A stretch of DNA of 64,000 nt from Trinickia fusca (GCF_003628145.1 NZ_RBZV01000002.1:744001-808000); one strand, 5' to 3'; numbered from the stretch's first letter, positions 17,273-28,074 are shown. Made by a program: numbers and translations. Notes: generated by a model not told the origin, from the letters alone.

Positions 17273-18175
17273 ATGGAAATTGGCAGCCAGTTCAAGACCG
17301 TTGCGCTCGTCGGGCGCAGCAATACGCCCGGCATCGGCGAGCCGCTGACGGCGCTCGCCGCTTGCATCGCCAAGCGCGGCTTCGAGGTGGTGTTCGAGGC
17401 AGAGACCGCGCGCGAAATCGGCGTGACCGGCTACGCGGCGCTCACGCCGGCCGAGATCGGCGCACGCGCCGACGTGGCCGTCGTGCTCGGCGGCGACGGC
17501 ACGATGCTCGGCATCGGCCGCCAGCTCGCGCCCTACCGCACGCCGCTGATCGGCGTGAACCAGGGCCGGCTCGGGTTCATCACCGACATCCCCATTACGG
17601 AGATGCAGCAGCGCGTGATGCAGATGCTAGCCGGCAGCTTCGAGCGCGAAGAGCGCTCGCTGCTCGAGGCGCGCATCGAGCGCGACGGCGAGCCGATCTA
17701 CCACGCCATCGCGTTCAACGACGTCGTCGTGAACCGCAGCGGCGTTTCGGGCATGGCCGAGCTGCGCGTCTTCGTCGACGGCCGCTTCATGTACAACCAG
17801 CGCTCGGACGGCCTGATCGTCGCGACCCCCACCGGCTCGACGGCTTACGCGCTGTCGTCGCAGGGGCCGATCCTGCATCCGCAGCTGCAAGGCATCGTAC
17901 TCGTGCCCATCGCCCCACACGCGCTGTCGAACCGGCCGATCGTGTTGCCTGACGACAGTAACGTGCGCATCCAGATCGTCGGCGGGCGTGACGTCAACGT
18001 GAATTTCGACATGCAGTCGTTTACCGCGCTGCAGCTCAACGACACGATCGAGGTGCGCCGTTCGCGGCACACCGTCCCCTTTCTGCATCCGGTCGGCTAC
18101 AGCTACTACGCGACTTTGCGCCAGAAGCTGCACTGGAACGAGCATCCTTCCGATGAAGAGGGCGCGGCGCCCTAG
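17273..18175 (+). CDS. nadK: NAD kinase
   Basis: 300 residues. It phosphorylates NAD to NADP with ATP. The diagnostic GGDG is at residues 73-76 ([10 protein letters not shown]), the NE/D-like [13 protein letters not shown] follows, and [17 protein letters not shown] forms the conserved TPTGSTAY region, with the C-terminal [13 protein letters not shown]. The ATG at 17273 is preceded by TATGGTGTAAT, which could contain a -10. It is divergent from hrcA and followed 63 bases later by recN, the order found in many beta- and gammaproteobacteria. Confidence 0.96.
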   Translation: MEIGSQFKTVALVGRSNTPGIGEPLTALAACIAKRGFEVVFEAETAREIGVTGYAALTPAEIGARADVAVVLGGDGTMLGIGRQLAPYRTPLIGVNQGRLGFITDIPITEMQQRVMQMLAGSFEREERSLLEARIERDGEPIYHAIAFNDVVVNRSGVSGMAELRVFVDGRFMYNQRSDGLIVATPTGSTAYALSSQGPILHPQLQGIVLVPIAPHALSNRPIVLPDDSNVRIQIVGGRDVNVNFDMQSFTALQLNDTIEVRRSRHTVPFLHPVGYSYYATLRQKLHWNEHPSDEEGAAP

Positions 18176-18238
18176 GCGCTCGCGCGTGCCCCGGCAGGGT
18201 AAGGCCGGTCCATCGAATACGCCGTCAACACGACTCCC

Positions 18239-19915
18239 ATGCTCCGCCATCTTTCGATACGCGACTTCGTCATCGTCGCCGCGCTCGACCTCGAATTCGA
18301 CCGTGGCTTCACCGTCTTTTCCGGCGAAACAGGCGCCGGAAAATCGATCCTTATCGACGCGCTCGCGCTCACGCTCGGTGCGCGTGCCGATGCCGGCGTC
18401 GTGCGCACGGGTACGAGCCGGGCCGACCTCACCGCCGAGTTCGCCGCGAGCCCCGAGGTCATGCGCTGGCTCGACGAACACGCACTGGCCGGCGCGGAGC
18501 CCGACGGCGCGGACACTGGCGATTGCCGCGTCTTGCTGCGCCGCGTCGTCGACAGCAACGCGCGCTCACGCGCCTTCATCAACGGCACGCCGGCCACGCT
18601 CGCGCAGCTGCGCGAAGTCGGCGAAATGCTCGTCGACATTCACGGCCAGCATGCGCACCAACTGCTGATGCGTCCCGATGCGCAACGCATGCTGTTCGAC
18701 ACCCATGCGGGCCTCACCCAGGCGGCCACGAACGTGGCGCGCGCACACCGTGCCTGGCGCGACGCCGCGCACGCGCTCGAGCTCGCCCATACGCGCGATC
18801 GAGAATTGCAGCTCGAGCGCGAACGGCTCGCATGGCAGCTGACCGAGCTCGACAAGCTCGCGCCGCAAGCCGGCGAGTGGGAAGAGATCAGCGCCGAGCA
18901 CCGCCGGCTCGCGCATTCGGCGAACCTCATCGACGGCGTGCGCGGCGCGCTCGATGCGCTATCGGAATCCGACGAAGCGATGATCGGCCAGCTCGGCTCG
19001 ATCATCTCGAAGCTGCGCGACCTGGCCGAGATCGATCCGGCGCTCGGCGACGCACTCGCAGCACTCGAGCCGGCCGAAATCCAGTTGCGCGAGGCCAGCT
19101 ACTCGCTCACGCACTATGCGCAACGACTGGAGCTCGACCCGGACCGCCTCGCGCAAGTCGAGCACCGCCTCGATGCGCTGCACTCGCTCGCACGCAAGTT
19201 CCGTCTGCAACCCGAGACGCTGCCGGAAGAGCACGAAGCGCGCCGGGCACAACTGGCCGCGCTCGATGCGGCGGCCGACCTCGATTCGCTGACGGCAAGG
19301 GTCGAGGCCACGCATCGCGCCTATATGACCGAGGCCAAGCAGCTGTCGAAAGCGCGCGCGAAAGCCGCCAAGGCGCTCGGCGTGGCCGTGACGACAGGCA
19401 TGCAGGAATTGTCGATGGCGGGCGGCAGCTTCGAAGTCGCGCTCGTCTCGCTCACCGAAGGCGGCGCACACGGACTCGAGCAGATCGAGTTCCGCGTGGC
19501 CGGCCATGCCGGCGTACCGCTGCGCCCGCTCGCGAAAGTCGCGTCGGGCGGCGAACTCGCACGTATCAGCCTCGCGTTGGCCGTCATTGCTAGCGCCGCG
19601 AGCCCGACACCCACGCTGATCTTCGACGAAGTCGACACGGGCATCGGCGGTGGCGTCGCCGAAGTGGTCGGGCGCCTGCTCCATCAGCTCGGCCGCGACC
19701 GCCAGGTGCTATGCGTCACGCATTTGCCGCAAGTCGCGGCGCGCGGAGATCACCACTTTCAGGTGGCCAAAGCCGCGGACGGCGCCGGCGGAACGCTCTC
19801 CACCGTTAGCGCGCTCAACCACGCGAACCGCATCGAGGAAGTCGCCCGCATGCTGGGCGGCCTCGAAATCACCGCCACCACGCGCAAGCACGCGAAAGAA
19901 ATGCTGGCCGCCTAA
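18239..19915 (+). CDS. recN: DNA repair protein RecN
   Basis: 558 residues, the usual size for this SMC-like ATPase of double-strand-break repair. The Walker A motif is GETGAGKS (29-36). Coiled-coil arms occupy roughly residues 150-380, rich in Glu, Ala, Leu and Arg, with the turn in the middle. The C-terminal ABC signature is VASGGELARISLALAV and Walker B is TLIFDEVDTGIGG, then CVTHLPQVAARGDHHF. I found no LexA-type box in the 63-base gap after nadK, so SOS control, if present, is not obvious. It converges with glnE. Confidence 0.96.
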   Translation: MLRHLSIRDFVIVAALDLEFDRGFTVFSGETGAGKSILIDALALTLGARADAGVVRTGTSRADLTAEFAASPEVMRWLDEHALAGAEPDGADTGDCRVLLRRVVDSNARSRAFINGTPATLAQLREVGEMLVDIHGQHAHQLLMRPDAQRMLFDTHAGLTQAATNVARAHRAWRDAAHALELAHTRDRELQLERERLAWQLTELDKLAPQAGEWEEISAEHRRLAHSANLIDGVRGALDALSESDEAMIGQLGSIISKLRDLAEIDPALGDALAALEPAEIQLREASYSLTHYAQRLELDPDRLAQVEHRLDALHSLARKFRLQPETLPEEHEARRAQLAALDAAADLDSLTARVEATHRAYMTEAKQLSKARAKAAKALGVAVTTGMQELSMAGGSFEVALVSLTEGGAHGLEQIEFRVAGHAGVPLRPLAKVASGGELARISLALAVIASAASPTPTLIFDEVDTGIGGGVAEVVGRLLHQLGRDRQVLCVTHLPQVAARGDHHFQVAKAADGAGGTLSTVSALNHANRIEEVARMLGGLEITATTRKHAKEMLAA

Positions 19916-19932
19916 CGCCAGCCGCCCCGCCA

Positions 19933-19961
19933 CGGAGGCTTGCGCACGGGCGCGGCCTCCG
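19933..19961. terminator. Possible bidirectional hairpin between recN and glnE
   Basis: CGGAGGC pairs with GCCTCCG around a 15-base GC-rich loop, in the 82-base gap between two convergent genes. There is no T-run on either strand, so this is a weak call based mostly on position. Confidence 0.3.
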
Positions 19962-19997
19962 CCCTCCCGCGCCGCGCCCCTCCCTTCTCCATGGGAG

Positions 19998-22784
19998 TCA
20001 GCCGAACACGCGCTGCCACAATTTGAGCACGGCTTCACGCTCGGCGGCGATGCGCTCGTGTTCCACGCGCGCGGCTTCCATCCCGTCCAGCCGCAGCCGG
20101 TGCTGCAGCTTGCGGTAAGTCCGGTAGGCACCGCCGACCGTCTCGGCCTCCTGCTCGCTCATCATCCCGAAGTGCGAGACTTCGCGCAGCAGCGCGATGT
20201 TGCCCGTGTTGCTGATCAGTTCGGGGTGACGCTCCGCGTGCAGCAGCACCCAGTACTGCACGATGAACTCGATGTCGACCATGCCGCCGCGGTCGTGCTT
20301 GAGGTCGAACAGCGTGCTGCGATTGGGATGGCCTGCCGCCACTTTCTCGCGCATCGCCTTGATTTCGGCCGCTAGCGGCGCGCTATCGCGCGGCGTCGTC
20401 AGCACGCGTTCGCGAATCGCCTCGAAAGCGGCGCCGATCGTGCTATCGCCGGCGCAAAAGCGTGCGCGCGTGAGCGCCTGGTGCTCCCACACCCAAGCCG
20501 TGTTGGCGGCGTCTCCTTCGCGCAGCTGATAGCGCCGGAACGCATCGAGGTCGGTGATCAAGAGCCCCGACTCGCCGTTCGGCCGCAATCGCAGATCGAC
20601 GTCGAACAGCGTCCCGGCGCCCGTGGCCGACGTGAGCCAGGTGATGAGCCGCCGCGTGAAGGTCGCGTAGACGTCGGCGGCTTGCTCGTCGGGGTCGTCG
20701 TAAAGAAAGATCAGATCGAGGTCCGACGCATAGCCAAGCTCTTTGCCGCCAAGCTTGCCGTATGCGATCACGGCAAAGCGCGGCACGTCGCGATGGCGCT
20801 TGGCCAGTTGCTGCCAAACGGCGTCGATCGTCACGTCGAGCACCGAGTCGGCGAGCTCGGAGAGCCGGTCGCTGACCTGCTCGACCGTCAGCTTGCCGGC
20901 CAGATCGATCAGCAGGATGCGGAACACTTCAGCCTGATGCGCGTGGCGCAGCAAGTCCATCTGATGCTCGACGCCATCGGCCGCGGCCAGGCGTTTACGC
21001 AACGACGCCTTGAACCCGGCCCAATCGAACGGGCTGGCGATCGCTTCGTCGTCGAGCAGTTCGTCGAGCAGCTGCGGATGCCGGGTCAGGTAGCCGGCCG
21101 CCCAACGCGAGGCCCCGAGCAGGCCCAGCACACGCTCGAGCGCGGCCGGATATTCGTTGAGCAACGCGAGGTACGCGCCGCGGCGGCCGACCGCCTCGAG
21201 CAGATCGAACAGCCGCACGATCGTCTGGCCGCGCTTGTCCGCGGGCTCGAGCTTGGCCGCGATCTCGAGTGCACGCCGTGCGATCGCGTCGAACCGCTCC
21301 CGGCTGCGCTCGGGCAGCCCCTGGTAGCGCGACGATTGCCGCATGCCGCGCAAGCGCGAGAGCACCTCGGCCGCGTCGGCGATGCCGAGCGTCTGCAAGC
21401 GCGCGAGCAGCTCAGCGCCAGCGGCTTCGTCGTCGAGGTCGCTGCTCCAGAGCTCGGCGGCGACGCTCTCGTCATCGCCGCGCGTTTTGTCGGCAAAGAT
21501 TTGATCGAACTGCGCCTCGACGATCTCGCGATAACCATCGAGTTTGGCTTTCAGTGCTGCGTAGTCGGCGAAACCCAGGGAGGCCGCCAGCCGCATGCGC
21601 TCCTCGGGATCGACCGGCATGGCGTGCGTCTGCGCGTCGTGGCGGTATTGGAGCCGATGTTCGAGCTCGCGCAGGAAGCGGTAGGCATGCGAAAGATCGG
21701 CGCAGACGGACGGCGAGATCAGTCCACACTGGGTCGCATGGCGCAGCACCGCGAGCGTCGGACGCACGCGAAAACCGGCATCCTGACCGCCGCGAATCAA
21801 CTGGAAGACTTGTGCGCTGAATTCGATCTCGCGAATACCGCCGCGGCCCAGCTTGATGTCGTCGGCCTTGTCGGGACGCATCGTGGCGCGGCGGCGTGCC
21901 TCTTCGCGAATCTGCTGATGCAGCGAGCGGATCGCCGCGATCACGCCGAAGTCGAGGTAGCGCCGGTAGACGAACGGCTTGACGAGCGCCTCGAGCTGGC
22001 TCGAAAGCCGCTGCGCCGCCGGGCTCTCGCCCTCGGAGACGAGGCGCCCCTTGATCCACGCGTAGCGCTCCCACTCGCGGCCCTGTACATAGAAATACTC
22101 TTCGAGCATGCCGAGGCTGCACACGAGCGGCCCCGAATCGCCGTTCGGACGCAGCCGCATGTCGACGCGGAACACGTAGCCATCGGCGGTCACCTCGGCC
22201 AGTGCGCCGATCAGCCGGCGCCCGAGCCGCGTGAAGAAATCCTGCGTGGCGATCGGCGCGCGCGTGCCGCCAGCCGTCTCGCCGTCGTCCTCGTAGACGA
22301 AAATGAGGTCGATGTCCGACGACGCGTTGAGCTCGCGCCCACCCAGCTTGCCCATGCCGACCACGCCGAGCGTGAGCCGCTCCCCATCCTGCCCGCGCGG
22401 CTCGCCGAACAACGCTTCGAGATCGGCCGACAGCACCGCCAGCGCGCGCTGGATCACCGCCTCGGCGAGGTCCGTCATCGTGCCCGTGACTTCGGCGAGG
22501 TCGGCGCGGCCCGCCAGGTCGCGCTCCATGACGGTGCAGAACACTTCGGTGCGCAGGCGGCGCAGCACGTGGCGAAGCGCGTCTTCACCCAGCGGCGTCG
22601 TGGGTGCGAGGCCCTGCGCCCCTCGATACTCGGCGGTCAAGGCATCGAGCCGGGCATCGATGCGCTCGCGCGTGACGCTCTCCTGCGCCCAATCGGCGAT
22701 CTGTGCGGCAAGCTCAGGCCGCGCAGCAACCGCACGCGCGACATAGGACGAGTAATGGGAACTCAGCAATTCGGCGAAGGTCAT
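19998..22784 (-). CDS. glnE: Bifunctional glutamine synthetase adenylyltransferase/deadenylase
   Basis: 928 residues from ATG 22784 (MTFAELLSSHYSSY). It adenylates glutamine synthetase and removes the AMP in response to PII and glutamine. Two nucleotidyltransferase domains are visible: the N-terminal adenylyl-removing domain with GMGKLGGRELNASSDIDLIF, and the C-terminal adenylyl transferase with AYGKLGGKELGYASDLDLIF. Each is followed by a DMRLRPNG or DLRLRPNG motif and a helical regulatory segment. The frame continues upstream as an antisense reading of yhdP, which is not real coding. It is divergent from yhdP, with 183 bases between the starts. Confidence 0.97.
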   Translation of the reverse strand: MTFAELLSSHYSSYVARAVAARPELAAQIADWAQESVTRERIDARLDALTAEYRGAQGLAPTTPLGEDALRHVLRRLRTEVFCTVMERDLAGRADLAEVTGTMTDLAEAVIQRALAVLSADLEALFGEPRGQDGERLTLGVVGMGKLGGRELNASSDIDLIFVYEDDGETAGGTRAPIATQDFFTRLGRRLIGALAEVTADGYVFRVDMRLRPNGDSGPLVCSLGMLEEYFYVQGREWERYAWIKGRLVSEGESPAAQRLSSQLEALVKPFVYRRYLDFGVIAAIRSLHQQIREEARRRATMRPDKADDIKLGRGGIREIEFSAQVFQLIRGGQDAGFRVRPTLAVLRHATQCGLISPSVCADLSHAYRFLRELEHRLQYRHDAQTHAMPVDPEERMRLAASLGFADYAALKAKLDGYREIVEAQFDQIFADKTRGDDESVAAELWSSDLDDEAAGAELLARLQTLGIADAAEVLSRLRGMRQSSRYQGLPERSRERFDAIARRALEIAAKLEPADKRGQTIVRLFDLLEAVGRRGAYLALLNEYPAALERVLGLLGASRWAAGYLTRHPQLLDELLDDEAIASPFDWAGFKASLRKRLAAADGVEHQMDLLRHAHQAEVFRILLIDLAGKLTVEQVSDRLSELADSVLDVTIDAVWQQLAKRHRDVPRFAVIAYGKLGGKELGYASDLDLIFLYDDPDEQAADVYATFTRRLITWLTSATGAGTLFDVDLRLRPNGESGLLITDLDAFRRYQLREGDAANTAWVWEHQALTRARFCAGDSTIGAAFEAIRERVLTTPRDSAPLAAEIKAMREKVAAGHPNRSTLFDLKHDRGGMVDIEFIVQYWVLLHAERHPELISNTGNIALLREVSHFGMMSEQEAETVGGAYRTYRKLQHRLRLDGMEAARVEHERIAAEREAVLKLWQRVFG

Positions 22785-22967
22785 GAAGGAATGTGGCTCG
22801 CTTGTTGCGCTGGGGTGTCGCGAGGTGCGCCGGCGCGCAAGTCGCAGGGATGGCGATCTTCGCGGCGCAAGCGCGGCAAGGGTTTTCGGCAAAAGGCCGA
22901 GACGAGGCGCTGTGATACATTTCGTCGTCTGAGACGCAAAACTACCATATCCCCGATTTACCGCAGC

Positions 22968-25900
22968 ATGTCCGACAGCAAGGAATCCGCCGAAGCCACC
23001 TTCGCCGGACACGCACGCCCCGATGATCCGCTGTTGCGCCGTCTGCTCAAAATAGCCCTCGCGGCCGCGTTCATCATCTACTGCCTCGCCGCAGGCCTCT
23101 TTCTGGGCCTGCGTTATGTCGTCCTGCCGCGCATCGACGATTTTCGTCCGCGCATCGAAGCCCTGGTCTCCACGAAGTTGAACGCCCAGCTGCGGATCGG
23201 CAAGCTCGCCGCGCACTGGTCCGGCCTGGAGCCCGGAATCGACGTGACCGACCTCACGATCCGCGATCGGGACGGCCGCCTCGCGCTGACCGTGCCGCAT
23301 GCGACGGCGTCGCTGTCTTGGTCGTCGCTGGTGCGCGTACGGCCGGTGCTCGCGAGTCTCGTCGTCGAACGACCCGACGTGCTCGTCGCGCGTGCCGCCG
23401 ACGGCACCCTGTCGGTCGGCGGCATACAGGTCGCGACCACGCACGCCGGCAGCGACACGTTCTCGACCTGGCTGCTCTCCCAGCAGGCCATCGTGCTGCG
23501 CGGCGGGACGCTGCGCTGGCGCGACGCGCGCAAAGCGGCGCCCGAGCTCGCACTGCACGAGATCCGCGCGGCGATTCTGAACAGCGGGCTCACGCATCGC
23601 GTGGCCTTGCAGGCGCCGCCCGACGGCACGGTGCTCAAAGGCCCGCTCGACTTTCGCGCCCGCTTTCGCCATCTGCCCCTCGCGGTGGCCGGCAAGCCGC
23701 AGAACTGGAGCGGGCAGGCGTACGTGTCGACGGGCCCGGTCGATCTGCCCGCGCTCGCGCGTTACGTCGACTTTCCGATCGAGACTTACGCGGGCCACAT
23801 CGACAACGCGATCTGGCTGGGCTTCTCCGGCGGCCATATCCGCTCGGCCAGCGGTCAGCTGCAAGGCTACGAAGTCGCGCTGCGCGTGCGTCCGACGCAA
23901 CCGCGCCTCGACATGCCGGTCGCCCGCTTCGGCTGGACGCTGCAAATCGAGCCGCATCGCGACTACCGTCTGAGACTGACGAACCTGCACGCCGAACTGG
24001 GCCAGCCGCCGCTGGCCGATGGCACGCCGGTCTCGCGCACGCTCGCGCTCACGACGCTGTCGGGTCACTACCGCGTGCCGAGCGTCGAGGCGGGCCAACT
24101 GATGGAGGTGTCCGGCGACCGCGTCGACCTCGGCCTCCTCGCCGAATTCTCGCGCGCGCTGCCGGTACCGCGCCGCTTCCTCGACGAGCTCGTGCGGTTC
24201 GATCCGCGCGGCATGGTCGCCAACTACACGATCGGCGTCGAGCGTGCCCGCCCGGTCGACGCGCTCGCCGCGAACGAAGAACGGGTGAGCGGCACCGCGC
24301 CGGTCGTGCACTACCGGTTCAAAGGCGAGCTGCAAGGCATCAGCCTGTCGGCGCAGGAGCCGCCGCCAGGGCTGTCGCCGGCGGGCCACCCGCGCGCGGG
24401 CTTGCCTGGCTTCGAAAATCTGTGGGGCACGATCGATGCGGACGAAACGCACGGCACCGTGAGCCTCGATACGGTCAACGCCGCGCTGACGGTTCCTGGC
24501 GAATTCGACGATCCACGCCTGACCTTCACGCGGCTCGCCGGACACGGCGAGTGGACGGTCACGCCTGCGCCCGGGCAGCCGCACAAGGCCTTTGCGATAC
24601 GCGTCGCGGACCTGCGCGTCGAAAATGACGACACCGTCGGCCGGGTCGTGGCGAACTATACGAACCCGGGCCACGGCCGCGGTTCGCTCGATCTGACGGC
24701 CAACATCGAGCGCGCCAAGGTGCCCGCCATTCCGCGTTATCTGCCGACGAGCGTCGGCGACCATCTGCGCCACTACCTGGGACACGGTCTGCAGGACGGC
24801 GTCAGCCGCAATGCGACGATCGAAGTGCATGGCGGGCTCGACGAATTCCCCTACTCGCGCAATCCGAAGGCGGGCATTTTCCGCATCGTCGCGCCGTTCA
24901 CGGGCGGCAAGTTCGATCCCACGCCGTACCCACAGAAGACGCTCAAGAACGGCACGCCGGACGTCTGGCCTGCGTTCGACGGCATCGACGGCGTCTTTAC
25001 GCTGCGCGAGAACGTCCTGCGCTTCGACATCGACCGGGCCCGCTATAAACAGGTGGCGCTCGAGCACGTCACCGGACGCATCGACGATCTCGGCACGCAC
25101 GCCTCGAACCTCATCATCGACGGCCACGCGCGCGGTCCGCTCCCCGATTTTCTCGCCTACGTCAACGACAGCGCGGTGGCCGGCATGACCGGGCACGTCG
25201 GCGACAAGCTCAGCGCGAGCGGCCCGGCCACGCTGGCGCTCACGCTGACCGTGCCGCGCACGGCCGACGCGCACGTGAGCGTGGCGGGCACCGTCGGCCT
25301 GCTCGGCAATACGATCGCTGCACCGCAATGGCCGCCGCTCGAACAGCTCGCGGGACGCGTGCATTTCACCGAGCACTCGCTGTCGCTCGAGCGCGTCGCG
25401 GGCCGCTGGCTCGGCGGCGGCGTACGAGCGGGCGGCGCGCTGGACTCGAACGGCAAGTACGCCTTCGACATCGATGGACGCATCGCGGCCGACAGCGCGC
25501 GCGAGCTCGACGTGCAAGGGCCCGCTACGCGGCTGCTCGGCCACCTGTTCGGCGATGCGCCGTACAGCGTGCAGGTGCGCGGCGGCAAAGGCGGCACGCC
25601 CGACATCGTCGCGAGCTCGGATCTGACCGGGCTCGCACTCGACTTCCCTGCTCCGCTCGCCAAGTCGCGCGGCACGCCGATGCCGTTCTCGTTCACGCTC
25701 AAGCCGCTCGCGAACGGGCCCTCGCCGCGCGGGCGCGCCGAGCTGCAATTGGGCCCGCTGGCCGCGTCCTACGTGCTGCATCGCGAGGCTGGCACGCCGC
25801 GCGCGCACTGGGTCGTCGAGCAAGGCGCGATCGGTATCGGCCACAGCGCCGTGCCACCGGCCGAAGGCGTGAGCGCGGTCGCCGACTTGCAGACATTCGA

Positions 25901-27191
25901 CGCCGATGCCTGGCGTGCCCTCATCGCCGACCTGCAGCTCGGCGAAGCCTCCGCGAAAGCGGTCGCAACCGCACCGGCCGGCGAGCAGCCGCAAGCCGCG
26001 GCGGGGTTCGCGCAGGCAAGCGCCGTACCGGCGGCGCAGTTCATGCCGAGCCGGTTCATGCTGCACACGGACACATTGAAGCTGTTGAACCGCCAATGGT
26101 CGAACGTCGCGATCGATGCGACCCACGGAGAACGCGACTGGCGGGCGAAGATCGCATCGAACGAAGTCATGGGCGACGTGTTGTGGCAACCGGGCATCGC
26201 CAACGGGCCCTCCGGCGTGCTGCAGGCCCACTTCACGAAGGCGGCGATTCCGGCGTCGGCCGGCCCGGACCCGGTCGGGCAGATGATGTCGTCGACGTCG
26301 ACGCAGAAAATGCCGGCCATCGACCTGCTCGTCGACGATCTGATCCTGCACGGGCGCAGCCTCGGCAAGCTCGCCGTCAACGCGCGCAACCTCGACATGG
26401 ACGGCGTGCCGGTCTGGCAGCTCGACAAGCTCGAACTGACCAACCCGGCCGTCCATCTGAATGCCAACGCCAACTGGCGTGCCGCGCGCCGGCTCGGCGC
26501 CAACGCCGGCCCCGATGCGCCGCGCCGCACCGTCATCGAGTTCACGCTCGACATCGCCGATGCAGGTGGCCTGCTCGATCGCCTGGGCCTGCCGCGCACG
26601 GTGAAGGCCGGCAGCGGCTCGCTCGCGGGCAAGGTGGGCTGGCGCGGCGGCCCGACAGCCGTCGACTACCCCACGCTGAACGGCCTCATGAAGCTCGAGC
26701 TGCACCACGGGCAGATCCTGAAGGTCGACCCCGGCGTCGCGAAGCTGCTCGGCGTGCTGAGCCTGCAGAGCCTCACGCGCGTACTCACGCTGAACTTCAA
26801 GGACGTGATCGGCGAAGGCTTGCCGTTCGAGAGCGTGACGGCGACCGGCCAGGTCAACGACGGCATCGCGCGCACCGAGGACTTCCGCATGGTCACGGCA
26901 CCCGTACGCGCCGATCTGGCGGGCACCGTGGACCTCGCCGCCGAAACCCAGAACCTGCGCGTGGAAGTCACGCCGACGATTAACGCGGGCTCGGCCGTGA
27001 TCGCCGCGACGATCGTCAATCCGCTGGTGGGGCTCGGCGCGTTCGTCGCGAACCTGGCGCTCGCGCAATCGATCTCGCATGCGTTCGCCGTGCAGTACGC
27101 GGTCACGGGCTCGTGGTCGCATCCGCAGGTCGAGCGGGTGTCGGGCGATCGGGGTAAGATGGCTGCTCCGGCCGAGGCGACCGGCCACTGA
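22968..27191 (+). CDS. YhdP family AsmA-like envelope protein
   Basis: 1407 residues from ATG 22968. One N-terminal membrane helix (ALAAAFIIYCLAAGLFLGL, about residues 30-50) is followed by a very long periplasmic region. Its start, VLPRIDDFRPRIEALVSTKL and LRIGKLAAHWSGLEPGIDV, is typical of YhdP. The C-terminus shows the AsmA-2/DUF3971-like segments KVDPGVAKLLGVLSLQSLTR and FKDVIGEGLPFESVT, and VTPTINAGSAVIAATIVNPLVG. Family knowledge: YhdP, TamB and YdbH form bridge-like grooves that carry phospholipids to the outer membrane. It is followed 40 bases later by the nitrilase gene and tldD, an order common in proteobacteria. Confidence 0.92.
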   Translation: MSDSKESAEATFAGHARPDDPLLRRLLKIALAAAFIIYCLAAGLFLGLRYVVLPRIDDFRPRIEALVSTKLNAQLRIGKLAAHWSGLEPGIDVTDLTIRDRDGRLALTVPHATASLSWSSLVRVRPVLASLVVERPDVLVARAADGTLSVGGIQVATTHAGSDTFSTWLLSQQAIVLRGGTLRWRDARKAAPELALHEIRAAILNSGLTHRVALQAPPDGTVLKGPLDFRARFRHLPLAVAGKPQNWSGQAYVSTGPVDLPALARYVDFPIETYAGHIDNAIWLGFSGGHIRSASGQLQGYEVALRVRPTQPRLDMPVARFGWTLQIEPHRDYRLRLTNLHAELGQPPLADGTPVSRTLALTTLSGHYRVPSVEAGQLMEVSGDRVDLGLLAEFSRALPVPRRFLDELVRFDPRGMVANYTIGVERARPVDALAANEERVSGTAPVVHYRFKGELQGISLSAQEPPPGLSPAGHPRAGLPGFENLWGTIDADETHGTVSLDTVNAALTVPGEFDDPRLTFTRLAGHGEWTVTPAPGQPHKAFAIRVADLRVENDDTVGRVVANYTNPGHGRGSLDLTANIERAKVPAIPRYLPTSVGDHLRHYLGHGLQDGVSRNATIEVHGGLDEFPYSRNPKAGIFRIVAPFTGGKFDPTPYPQKTLKNGTPDVWPAFDGIDGVFTLRENVLRFDIDRARYKQVALEHVTGRIDDLGTHASNLIIDGHARGPLPDFLAYVNDSAVAGMTGHVGDKLSASGPATLALTLTVPRTADAHVSVAGTVGLLGNTIAAPQWPPLEQLAGRVHFTEHSLSLERVAGRWLGGGVRAGGALDSNGKYAFDIDGRIAADSARELDVQGPATRLLGHLFGDAPYSVQVRGGKGGTPDIVASSDLTGLALDFPAPLAKSRGTPMPFSFTLKPLANGPSPRGRAELQLGPLAASYVLHREAGTPRAHWVVEQGAIGIGHSAVPPAEGVSAVADLQTFDADAWRALIADLQLGEASAKAVATAPAGEQPQAAAGFAQASAVPAAQFMPSRFMLHTDTLKLLNRQWSNVAIDATHGERDWRAKIASNEVMGDVLWQPGIANGPSGVLQAHFTKAAIPASAGPDPVGQMMSSTSTQKMPAIDLLVDDLILHGRSLGKLAVNARNLDMDGVPVWQLDKLELTNPAVHLNANANWRAARRLGANAGPDAPRRTVIEFTLDIADAGGLLDRLGLPRTVKAGSGSLAGKVGWRGGPTAVDYPTLNGLMKLELHHGQILKVDPGVAKLLGVLSLQSLTRVLTLNFKDVIGEGLPFESVTATGQVNDGIARTEDFRMVTAPVRADLAGTVDLAAETQNLRVEVTPTINAGSAVIAATIVNPLVGLGAFVANLALAQSISHAFAVQYAVTGSWSHPQVERVSGDRGKMAAPAEATGH

Positions 27192-27231
27192 TGCTCCGAC
27201 GAGTCGCCCGGCAGCATCCGACACCGAATTC

Positions 27232-28074
27232 ATGAGCGATCGACATGCCATCCTGACGCCCTTTCGCGTGAGCGCGCTGCAAATGGTCAGCACGCCGGAG
27301 CGCGAGCGCAATCTCGACGAAGCCGGCCGGCTCATCGCCCAGGCGGCCGGTGAAGGTGCGCAGCTCGTCCTGCTGCCCGAATACTTCTGCTTCATGGGCC
27401 ATCGCGAGGCCGACAAGCTGGCCATCCGCGAAACATACGGCGACGGCCCGATCCAACGGTTTCTCGCCGACAGCGCACGCCGCCACCGCGTGTGGATCAT
27501 CGGCGGCACGCTGCCGCTTGCGGTCACGACCCCTACCCCGGATCACGCCCGCGTGCTGAACACGACGCTGGTCTTCGACCCCGAAGGCGTCGAGCGGGCA
27601 CGCTACGACAAGATCCACCTGTTCAATTTCGAGAAAGGCAGCGAGTCGTTCGACGAGGCGCGCACGATCCGTCCAGGCAGCGAAGTGTGCGTGTTCGATG
27701 CGCCGTTCGGCCGGGTTGGATTGTCGGTCTGCTACGATCTGCGCTTTCCGGAGCTGTATCGGCGTATGGGTGACGTTGCATTGATCGTCGTGCCGTCAGC
27801 GTTCACGTATACGACGGGGCGCGCGCATTGGGAAACGCTGCTGCGAGCTCGGGCGGTCGAAAACCAGTGCTACGTGCTCGCCGCGGCGCAAGGCGGCACC
27901 CATGAAAACGGGCGCCGCACCTGGGGACACAGCATGTTGATCGACCCATGGGGCGAGATCGTCGGGCAGCGTAGCGACGAGGGCCCCGGCGTCGTGACGG
28001 GCGACATCGATCGCGCGCGCATCGACGAGGTGAGACGCAGCCTGCCCGCGTGGCGGCATCGCGTGCTGCGCTAG
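27232..28074 (+). CDS. Carbon-nitrogen hydrolase (nitrilase superfamily, Nit-like amidase)
   Basis: 280 residues from ATG 27232. The Glu-Lys-Cys triad is visible as E50 (LLPEYFCF), K127 (RYDKIHLFNF) and C167 (SVCYDLRFPEL). The sequence resembles the Nit1/NitFhit branch, whose members hydrolyse deaminated glutathione, more than true nitrilases. The pairing with yhdP upstream and tldD downstream is common in proteobacteria. The substrate is inferred from family resemblance only. Confidence 0.9.
   Translation: MSDRHAILTPFRVSALQMVSTPERERNLDEAGRLIAQAAGEGAQLVLLPEYFCFMGHREADKLAIRETYGDGPIQRFLADSARRHRVWIIGGTLPLAVTTPTPDHARVLNTTLVFDPEGVERARYDKIHLFNFEKGSESFDEARTIRPGSEVCVFDAPFGRVGLSVCYDLRFPELYRRMGDVALIVVPSAFTYTTGRAHWETLLRARAVENQCYVLAAAQGGTHENGRRTWGHSMLIDPWGEIVGQRSDEGPGVVTGDIDRARIDEVRRSLPAWRHRVLR

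Noticed and set aside
22785-27527. A minus-strand frame that makes glnE look like a 2509-residue protein
   Set aside because: The first 1581 codons are antisense to yhdP, which has strong family signatures. GC-rich DNA commonly leaves the antisense frame open. The GlnE N-terminus begins at 22784.
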